From Vitreoscilla sp. (GTDB taxonomy: Bacteria > Pseudomonadota > Gammaproteobacteria > Burkholderiales > Burkholderiaceae_C), in the NCBI GenBank assembly GCA_018780145.1, contig JADMKA010000252.1:1-38965 (forward strand): a stretch of DNA of 38,965 nt, written 5' to 3'. The position numbers and the translations under genes are program-made. The number at the start of each line of letters is the position of its first letter. Position 1 is the first letter of the stretch. Of the stretch, positions 33,788 through 38,965 are shown piece by piece. The notes beneath the pieces are model-generated. The model saw nothing but the letters and a program-made list of their open reading frames with translations, had not been told where the DNA came from and made no database searches.

Positions 33788-34756
33788 TCAATCGGCCTCC
33801 CCGATGGCCTGGCGGGTGTCCGCCGCCTGCTGCCGCACCCAGTCGACCAGCGCCAGCATCTCGGGCCGTCTGTCGCGGCCACCCGGCGGGTCGATCGCGA
33901 TCATCCAGTAGGCGTAGGGCGAGTCCAGGCGCAGGCTGGGGCCGAAGGGCTCGACCAGCTCGCCGCGGGTCAGCGCGTCGTGCACCATCGGCAGCCGGGC
34001 CAGCGCCACCCCCTGGCCGGCCAGGGCTGCCTGGATCTGCTGGTGGGTGAAGTTGACGCTGATCCAGCGGCGCGGCTCCAGCGGCCCCAGGCCGTGCGGG
34101 GTCAGCCACTGCGGCCAGGCCAAGGCCAGCGCACTGGCGCTGTGGTCTTCCATCTCCACCAGGGTGTGGCGGGCCAGATCCGCCGGGCGGGCCAGCGGTG
34201 GCGCATCGCCGCGGGCGATGGCGTCGGCCAGCCGGGCACCGATGACCGGCGTGAGCACCTCGCCGAACATGCGCTGGGCGCTGGGCGGGGCACGGTCGGG
34301 CAGGCAGTGCCGCAGCAGCAGATCCAGCTCGGGGTCGTCCAGCTCGGCCAGGCGGTCAGAGGCGGACAGGCGCAGGTCGATGTCCGGGTGGCTGCGCTCG
34401 AAGCCGGCCAGGCGCGGCATCAGCCACAGCGTGGCGAAGGAGGGGAAGGTCGAGACGCTGACCTGGGCCCGCCCGCTGGCCAGGCGGATCTGCCGCACGG
34501 TGGTGTCCAGCCGGGCCAGGAACGGCTCGACCGCGCGCAGCAGGTTCTGCCCGGCCTGGGTCAGCTCGACCTTGCGCGTGCCGCGGTTGAACAGCGGGCT
34601 GCCGAGGTCCTCCTCCAGGCTCTTGATCTGGCGGCTGATGGCCGGCTGGGTGAGGTGCAGGTCGTCGGCGGCAGCGCTGAAGCTGAGGCGCCGGGCGACC
34701 GCCTCGAAGCTGCGCAGGAAATCCAGCACGAGCGGCCGGTGGCTTGGCTTATTCAT
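33788..34756 (-). CDS. LysR-type transcriptional regulator, GcvA-like
   Basis: A 322-residue LysR regulator. The helix-turn-helix at residues about 12-70 has the GcvA-type sequence FLRSFEAVARRLSFSAAADDLHLTQPAISRQIKSLE, then a linker helix and a periplasmic-binding-protein-like effector domain (VSVSTFPSFATLWLMPRLAGFERSHPDIDLRL). The ligand is unknown. It is divergent from a DUF2917 gene with 107 bp between starts, an arrangement repeatedly found in Burkholderiales, so DUF2917 is the likely target together with its own gene. The shared region holds several short palindromes. Confidence 0.92.
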   Translation of the reverse strand: MNKPSHRPLVLDFLRSFEAVARRLSFSAAADDLHLTQPAISRQIKSLEEDLGSPLFNRGTRKVELTQAGQNLLRAVEPFLARLDTTVRQIRLASGRAQVSVSTFPSFATLWLMPRLAGFERSHPDIDLRLSASDRLAELDDPELDLLLRHCLPDRAPPSAQRMFGEVLTPVIGARLADAIARGDAPPLARPADLARHTLVEMEDHSASALALAWPQWLTPHGLGPLEPRRWISVNFTHQQIQAALAGQGVALARLPMVHDALTRGELVEPFGPSLRLDSPYAYWMIAIDPPGGRDRRPEMLALVDWVRQQAADTRQAIGEAD

Positions 34757-34766
34757 GCCGAAATCT

Positions 34767-34845
34767 GATCAATCCATGGCACCGAAAGAATTGGTGAAAA
34801 CCCGTGAACCTGAGCATGATCATGCCCATCGGATCAATGAGATCC
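34767..34845. promoter_or_regulatory. LysR/DUF2917 shared control region with palindromes
   Basis: GATCAAT occurs at 34767-34773 and 34832-34838, 65 bp apart. Between them GCATGATCATGC (34814-34825) is a perfect 12-bp palindrome, and GGATC-aatga-GATCC (34831-34845) is an inverted repeat. The region is clearly richer in A and T than its surroundings. LysR proteins usually bind such dyads (T-N11-A) between divergent genes; which one is the operator is not determinable here. Confidence 0.4.
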
Positions 34846-34863
34846 GCCAACCGGAGATTGATG

Positions 34864-35307
34864 ATGGCAACGCATGCTTTGAAGCCCACCGAAAACGCCA
34901 CGCTGCGCGTCCCCGGCAGCGTCGCTCTGGCCCGCGCACGCCGCCTGGTGGCCGGCTCCGAAGGCTGGGTCACGGCCCGCGGAGGCCGCGTCTGGCTGAC
35001 CCGCGACGGTGACCTGCACGACTACGTGATGGGCCCGGGCGAGCGCATGCCGCTGTGGCAGGGCGACCATGTCACCGCCGACGTCTGGCAGAACGGCGAA
35101 GCCGCCTGGCTGGAATGGCAGCCGGTGCACCAGCCGCTGCCCCTGGCCTACCTGGCGGCCGCCTTGGCCGGCGGTTTTGCCCGTGGCGCACGCGGCCTGG
35201 CGGGTGGCTTGCTGGCCCTGGCCCGCAACGCCGAAGCCAAGGCCTGCCGCGCCCAGGGCAGCATCTGCTCGGGTGAATCCATGGCCTCGGCAGGCGCGCT
35301 CCAGTAA
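34864..35307 (+). CDS. DUF2917 domain protein
   Basis: A 147-residue protein. Residues about 10-90 match the DUF2917 type: LRVPGSVALARARRLVAGSEGWVTARGGRVWLTRDGDLHDYVMGPGERM, a small cupin-like beta fold, followed by a hydrophobic Ala/Gly/Leu-rich tail (PLAYLAAALAGGFARGARGL) that may sit at the membrane. Function is unknown. GGAG at 34853-34856 favours the ATG at 34864 (7-bp spacing); ATG 34861 and GTG 34804 are in frame too. Its last 160 bp overlap the convergent TfoX-like gene, and its tail may be longer than usual. Confidence 0.8.
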   Translation: MATHALKPTENATLRVPGSVALARARRLVAGSEGWVTARGGRVWLTRDGDLHDYVMGPGERMPLWQGDHVTADVWQNGEAAWLEWQPVHQPLPLAYLAAALAGGFARGARGLAGGLLALARNAEAKACRAQGSICSGESMASAGALQ

Positions 35308-35552
35308 CTCAGCGCGACTTTCCGGCCGTCCGCGGTCTGGAATTCGAACGGCACGCAGCCGGCCGCCTCGAACGCGGGGCGTGCCGGTTCGTCGGTCTTC
35401 AGGTAGAGGCGCTCGAAGGCGTGGATGGCGATGAAGATCTCGTCGACATAGAAGCCGTGGCCACCGAACATGCGCTTCACGCGCACCGTGCCCAGGGGCG
35501 CGAGCAGTTCGCGGCACCAGTCGACCAGTTCGTCGCGGCGGGTTGTGGCCAT
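35148..35552 (-). CDS. TfoX N-terminal domain protein
   Basis: A 134-residue protein of the TfoX N-terminal family. It begins with a helix (ELVDWCRELLAPLG), then VRVKRMFGGHGFYVDEIFIAI at residues 23-43, the strongest family motif, LYLKTDE, and FEFQTADGRKVALSYWSAPAEAMDSPEQM with the final helix. The last 30 residues are an Ala/Pro/Arg-rich basic tail (KPPARPRAPRAKPPAK) that could touch nucleic acid. TfoX of Haemophilus promotes competence gene expression, but such small homologues are not shown to do so. It runs tail to tail into DUF2917 with a 160-bp overlap and is divergent from the 5-FCL gene with 76 bp between starts. Confidence 0.85.
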   Translation of the reverse strand: MATTRRDELVDWCRELLAPLGTVRVKRMFGGHGFYVDEIFIAIHAFERLYLKTDEPARPAFEAAGCVPFEFQTADGRKVALSYWSAPAEAMDSPEQMLPWARQALASALRARASKPPARPRAPRAKPPAKAAAR

Positions 35553-35628
35553 GCCGCTCAGTCTAAGCGCGGCCGCCGCACAATGCGGGTCTCGCCGCTG
35601 GTCGGGGCCCGGGCGGCCCCTGTCGATC

Positions 35629-36240
35629 ATGAGCCTGCCGTTCAAGCTGAATCTCGAACCCTCGCGTGACAAGGCGGTGCTGCGCAAGCAGCTGCAGGCC
35701 GAACGCATGGCGCTGCTGGACAGGCACCAGCGTGCCGCCCACCTGCAGGAGGTGCTGCAGGTCTGGCTGATCGGCCGCCCGGAGAAGACCATCGGCGCCT
35801 ACTGGCCGATCAAGGGGGAGTTCGATGCGCTGCCGGTGCTCTACCGCTGGAGCGAGGGCGGTGAGGACCGCCGCATCGGCCTGCCGGTGATCGACCGCGG
35901 GACCAAGCAGCTGCGCTTCCACGTCTGGTACCCCGGCTGCCCGATGGAGGAAGACGCCTACGGCATCCCCAAGCCCAAGGACACCGAGGAGTTCCACCCT
36001 GAGCTGCTGCTGGTGCCCTGCGTGGGTTACGGCCCGGGCGGCGTGCGCCTGGGCTACGGCGGCGGCTTCTACGACCGCACGCTGGCGGCGATCCAGCCGC
36101 GGCCGGTGACGGCCGGGCTGGGCTACGCGCACGGCCACGTGCCCTGGCTCGAAGGCGAGCCGCACGACGTGCCGCTCGATGCGCTGCTGACCGAAGAGGG
36201 TGTCTTCTGGCAGCGCAACTGGCCGGGGCAGGTGGTTTAG
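35629..36240 (+). CDS. 5-formyltetrahydrofolate cyclo-ligase
   Basis: A 203-residue enzyme (5-FCL, MTHFS, E. coli YgfA type) that converts 5-formyl-THF to 5,10-methenyl-THF with ATP. The N-terminal SRDKAVLRKQLQAERMALL carries the basic ATP-phosphate contacts; GAYWPIKGEFDALPVL is the substrate site; GVRLGYGGGFYDRTLA at about residues 139-154 is the family hallmark. The ATG at 35629 is used, since upstream frame to 35470 is a shadow of the divergent TfoX gene. The stop overlaps that of the convergent ompW by 4 bp. No 6S RNA gene fits in the 76-bp upstream region. Confidence 0.94.
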   Translation: MSLPFKLNLEPSRDKAVLRKQLQAERMALLDRHQRAAHLQEVLQVWLIGRPEKTIGAYWPIKGEFDALPVLYRWSEGGEDRRIGLPVIDRGTKQLRFHVWYPGCPMEEDAYGIPKPKDTEEFHPELLLVPCVGYGPGGVRLGYGGGFYDRTLAAIQPRPVTAGLGYAHGHVPWLEGEPHDVPLDALLTEEGVFWQRNWPGQVV

Positions 36241-36842
36241 AAGCGCTTGCCGAAGCCGACGCTGGCGAGCCAGGGATCGACCTTGAACTTGCCGGCGTCG
36301 ACGCCGAACGAGTAGACGGTGGTGCCGATCTGCACCTTCTTGACGTCCAGGTTCAGCAGCCAGCCGCCGCCCACGGGCACGTCCACGCCCACTTGCGCGG
36401 CCAGGCCGAAGCTGTCCTTCTTCAGCGTCGGGCCGAGCGCGGTGACCACGGCCGGCGCGAAGTTCACGTCCGAGATGTGCGTGTAGTTCAGGCCCAGGCC
36501 GACATACGGGCGCCAGCCCATGCCGGTGAAGTGGTACTGCAGCGTCAGCGTGGGCGGCAGGTGCTTGAAGGTGCCGATCTTGACGCCACCGGACTTCACG
36601 TCCTGCTCCTGCGGGTAGGTCAGGATCAGTTCGAGCGCCAGGTTGGGCGAGAGGAAGTAGCTGATGTCGACTTCGGGCAGCACCTTGTCGTTGATCGACA
36701 GGTCCAGCCCGGTGTCGTCGCTGTTGGCCGAGCTGAGGCTGACCGCGCGGGCGCGGACGATCCAGTCGCCGCTGTCTTGCGCCTGGGCGGCGAGCGGGGC
36801 GAGGGCGGCGGCGAGCGCCAGGGCAGTGAGGCGGACTTGCAT
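36237..36842 (-). CDS. ompW: OmpW-family outer membrane protein
   Basis: A 201-residue outer-membrane beta-barrel. A signal peptide ends near residue 21 (LAAQA|QDS). The mature part has the OmpW layout: WIVRARAVSLSSANSD, NDKVLPEVDISYFLSPNLALELI, LPPTLTLQYHF, WRPYVGLGLNYTHI, GVDVPVGGGWLLNLDVKKVQI and the C-terminal Phe (ASVGFGKRF) required for barrel insertion. OmpW is an eight-strand barrel for small hydrophobic molecules, often induced without oxygen. An FNR/Anr-type box lies 132 bp upstream. I chose the ATG at 36842 as it begins the signal peptide. Confidence 0.95.
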   Translation of the reverse strand: MQVRLTALALAAALAPLAAQAQDSGDWIVRARAVSLSSANSDDTGLDLSINDKVLPEVDISYFLSPNLALELILTYPQEQDVKSGGVKIGTFKHLPPTLTLQYHFTGMGWRPYVGLGLNYTHISDVNFAPAVVTALGPTLKKDSFGLAAQVGVDVPVGGGWLLNLDVKKVQIGTTVYSFGVDAGKFKVDPWLASVGFGKRF

Positions 36843-36928
36843 GGTGAACACTCCTTCTTGGTTGCGTGTGTCGTGGCCCGTGGGCCGTGGACGCATTGCA
36901 CCCAAACCGGGGTGTTCGTCGATTGCTG

Positions 36929-36945
36929 CGGCGCAATATGCGCCG
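36929..36945. promoter_or_regulatory. 17-bp palindrome between metF and ompW
   Basis: CGGCGCAATATGCGCCG has perfect 7-bp arms and a 3-nt centre. A second perfect palindrome, GGCGCATGCGCC, lies at 36987-36998. Both are in the 184-bp gap between the metF stop and the ompW start on the same strand, and could be a metF terminator or an ompW operator. Confidence 0.3.
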
Positions 36946-36973
36946 GGCGTCGCGCACTGTTGCGCTGCGGTAT

Positions 36974-36987
36974 TGATGTGCGTCAGG
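36974..36987 (-). promoter_or_regulatory. Candidate FNR/Anr box upstream of ompW
   Basis: TTGATGTGCGTCAG on the plus strand matches TTGAT-N4-GTCAA, a common variant of the FNR/Anr half-site pair, at 9 of 10 positions. Its centre is about 138 bp from the ompW ATG. If it is a class II site (centre at -41.5), the leader would be about 95 nt. FNR control of ompW is known in E. coli. Confidence 0.45.
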
Positions 36988-37026
36988 CGCATGCGCCAGG
37001 CGTGATGCGCCGGCGCCACAGCCTGC

Positions 37027-37881
37027 TCAGGCCTGCAGCCTGCGGCAGACCTCCAGCGACAGCGCCGACTGGTTCAGCGTGTAGAAATGCAGGCCCGGCG
37101 CGCCGCCGGCGACCAGGCGCTCGCACAGCCGGGTGACCACCTCCAGCCCGAACGCGCGCACCGAGGCGGCGTCGTCGAGGTAGCCCTCCATCTTCAGTGC
37201 CACCCAGCGCGGGATCTCGATGCCGTCGCGCGCCGCGAACTGGGCGATGCGCGCGTAGTTGTGGATGGGCATGATGCCCGGCACGATGGGCACGCTGACG
37301 CCCAGCGCACGCGCCTCGTCGACGAAGTGGAAGTAGGCGTCGGGGTTGAAGAAGAACTGTGTGATGGCCGAGTCGGCGCCCGCCTTCACCTTGTCCGCAA
37401 AGTACTGCAGGTCGCGCCTGGCATAGCGCTGCTGCGGGTGGTACTCGGGGTAGGCGGCGACTTCGATGTGCCAGTCCGGCCCTTGCGTCTCGCGCACGAA
37501 GGCCACCAGCTCGCTGGCGTAGCGGAACTCGCCGGCGGTGGCGGTGCCGCTGGGCAGGTCGCCCCTCAGTGCCACCAGCCGGCGGATGCCCTGCGCCCGG
37601 TAGGTGGCCAGGATCTCGGCGATGCCGTCGCGGGTGGAGCCCACGCAGCTCAGGTGCGGCGCGGCCTCGTGGCCCAGTGCGGCGATGTCGCGCACGGTGG
37701 CCAGGGTCTTCTCGCGGGTGGAGCCGCCAGCGCCGTAGGTGACGCTGAAGAACTCCGGCCGCACGGTGGCCAGCTCCTGCACCACGGTCTTCAGCTTCTC
37801 GCTGCCGACGGGGGTGTTGGGCGGGAAGAACTCGAAACTGATGGGCACACGCGGTGCCGCGTGGTGGGGGGTGTCGGTCAT
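37027..37881 (-). CDS. metF: 5,10-methylenetetrahydrofolate reductase
   Basis: A 284-residue flavoenzyme that reduces methylene-THF to methyl-THF for methionine synthesis. Seen in order: ISFEFFPPNTPVGSEKL (Glu17 region, catalytic), FFSVTYGAGGSTREKTL, HLSCVGSTRDGIAEIL, LVALRGDLPSG (Asp near the flavin), HPQQRYARRDLQYFADKVKAGADSAITQFFFNPDAYFHFVDEAR compressed across the substrate site (Gln in ITQFFF), and VPIVPGIMPI. Length is normal. Its ATG at 37881 overlaps the TGA of tlyA (ATGA), so it is translationally coupled to it. With ahcY it serves the activated methyl cycle. Confidence 0.96.
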   Translation of the reverse strand: MTDTPHHAAPRVPISFEFFPPNTPVGSEKLKTVVQELATVRPEFFSVTYGAGGSTREKTLATVRDIAALGHEAAPHLSCVGSTRDGIAEILATYRAQGIRRLVALRGDLPSGTATAGEFRYASELVAFVRETQGPDWHIEVAAYPEYHPQQRYARRDLQYFADKVKAGADSAITQFFFNPDAYFHFVDEARALGVSVPIVPGIMPIHNYARIAQFAARDGIEIPRWVALKMEGYLDDAASVRAFGLEVVTRLCERLVAGGAPGLHFYTLNQSALSLEVCRRLQA

Positions 37882-38651
37882 AGGGGTGTCGTGGTGGTCG
37901 GGGCCGGGCGGGCCTCGATGAAGAACTCGCGGTTGCCGTCGCCGCCGGTGGTGGGGCTGTCGCGCCAGGCCGTCACCTGCAGGCCACAGCGGCCGCAGGC
38001 CTTGCGCAGGCGGGCCTCGACGTGGCCATAGGCGGAGGCCTCCTTGACGAGGCCGCGCTTGTTGATGTCGACCGGCGAGAGCTCGAACTGGGGCTTGACC
38101 AGCATCAGCAGGGTGCCGGTGGGCGCCAGCAACGGCGCCAGCGCGGGCAACACCAGCGTCAGCGAGATGAAGGACAGGTCGCCGGTGATCAGGTCGAAGC
38201 CGGCCGATGGCATGGCGGCGCCGATCTGCTCGCGGGTCAGCGAACGGGCGTTGACGCCTTCCAGTGCGGTGACGCGCGCGTCGGCGGCCAGCCGCGGGTG
38301 CAACTGGCCATGGCCCACGTCGACGCCCACCACCCGCGCCGCGCCGGCGGCCAGCAGCACGTCGGTGAAGCCGCCGGTGCTCTGGCCGAGGTCGAGCGCC
38401 ACCGCGCCGCCGAGCCGAAGGCCGGTGTCCCGCAACACGCCCTCGAGCTTCAGGCCGCCCCGCGAGGCCCAGCGCAGCTCCGCATCGTCGGTCAGCTCGA
38501 TCTGGCAGCCCTCGGGCAGCTCGTCGGCCTTCTTCGGCACGGCCCAGCCGCGCGGGCTCAGCCAGCGCACGGCACCGCGCTCGATCAGCCGCTGCGCGGC
38601 TGATCGGGTCGGTGCCAAACCCTGCTGGACGAGCAGTTGGTCGGCGCGCAT
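37878..38651 (-). CDS. tlyA: TlyA-family RNA methyltransferase
   Basis: A 257-residue protein: an S4 RNA-binding domain at residues about 1-60 (MRADQLLVQQGLAPTRSAAQRLIERG) joined to an FtsJ-like SAM methyltransferase domain. The SAM motif is ALDLGQSTGGFTDVLLAAGA at about residues 84-103, followed by VVGVDVGHGQLH, DLITGDLSFISLTLVLPAL and MLVKPQFELSP with the catalytic Lys. In mycobacteria TlyA methylates 16S and 23S rRNA 2'-OH positions and relatives are often annotated as hemolysins; a rRNA 2'-O-methyltransferase role is the safer call. It lies 12 bp after ahcY and overlaps metF by 4 bp. Confidence 0.93.
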   Translation of the reverse strand: MRADQLLVQQGLAPTRSAAQRLIERGAVRWLSPRGWAVPKKADELPEGCQIELTDDAELRWASRGGLKLEGVLRDTGLRLGGAVALDLGQSTGGFTDVLLAAGAARVVGVDVGHGQLHPRLAADARVTALEGVNARSLTREQIGAAMPSAGFDLITGDLSFISLTLVLPALAPLLAPTGTLLMLVKPQFELSPVDINKRGLVKEASAYGHVEARLRKACGRCGLQVTAWRDSPTTGGDGNREFFIEARPAPTTTTPL

Positions 38652-38663
38652 CGCGTCAGGAAC

Positions 38664-38965
<302 letters not shown>

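Noticed and set aside
35553-35628. 6S RNA gene upstream of the 5-FCL gene
   Set aside because: The gap is 76 bp, too short for 6S RNA of about 180 nt, and is shared with the divergent TfoX promoter.
38652-38663. SAH riboswitch in the ahcY-tlyA-metF run
   Set aside because: Only 12 bp lie between ahcY and tlyA; such a riboswitch would sit upstream of ahcY, beyond the window.

Overview
The window is a densely packed stretch of chromosome with very high GC (close to 70% by eye). It most likely comes from a betaproteobacterium of the order Burkholderiales. This rests on gene families and neighbourhoods: a DUF2917 gene beside a divergent LysR gene, slt followed by an NDUFA9-like gene and a bacterial CCA enzyme, ahcY-tlyA-metF, ttcA beside folB, cytochrome c' and OmpW. 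A genus cannot be named. There is no phage, plasmid, insertion sequence, CRISPR array, rRNA or tRNA gene. Nearly all sequence is coding, several gene pairs overlap by 4 bp in ATGA or GTGA form, and both window edges cut genes (cytochrome b561 on the left, ahcY on the right).

Positions 1-5500 form a redox and thiol block: cytochrome b561 divergent from cytochrome c', a DUF1223 thioredoxin-fold protein divergent from a FrnE/DsbA-type protein, and an operon sodC-alaX-egtB (superoxide dismutase, tRNA editing, ergothioneine sulfoxide synthase). Positions 5550-10180 form a divergon: a MocR-type regulator faces a translationally coupled EamA exporter, PLP aminotransferase and PhzF-type isomerase, with plausible operator repeats between them. 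Next come an orphan lipoprotein, a PLP amino-acid decarboxylase, a BenE-type transporter and a YafJ-type amidotransferase.

Positions 15056-23760 carry surface-polysaccharide functions and potassium uptake: a GT61 glycosyltransferase, Kup, a 1239-residue multidomain glycosyltransferase and GlmU. Between GT61 and Kup lies the only sizeable noncoding region (about 460 bp). It holds two inverted copies of an approximately 106-nt element. Two internal segments (23 nt and 15 nt) are identical in both copies, while the flanking stem and apical hairpin differ but remain paired through compensatory changes and G.U pairs. It looks like an undescribed structured RNA or single-stranded-DNA element and is the most interesting feature here.

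Positions 23800-33700 are housekeeping genes: a DUF4136 lipoprotein, TtcA, a FAD-oxidoreductase fused to a FolB domain, an unrecognised two-TM protein, a MidA-type methyltransferase, CCA enzyme, NDUFA9-like protein, lytic transglycosylase and a GST. The right end holds the LysR/DUF2917 pair, a TfoX-like gene overlapping DUF2917 tail to tail, 5-formyl-THF cyclo-ligase, OmpW with a candidate FNR/Anr box, and metF-tlyA-ahcY of the methyl cycle.
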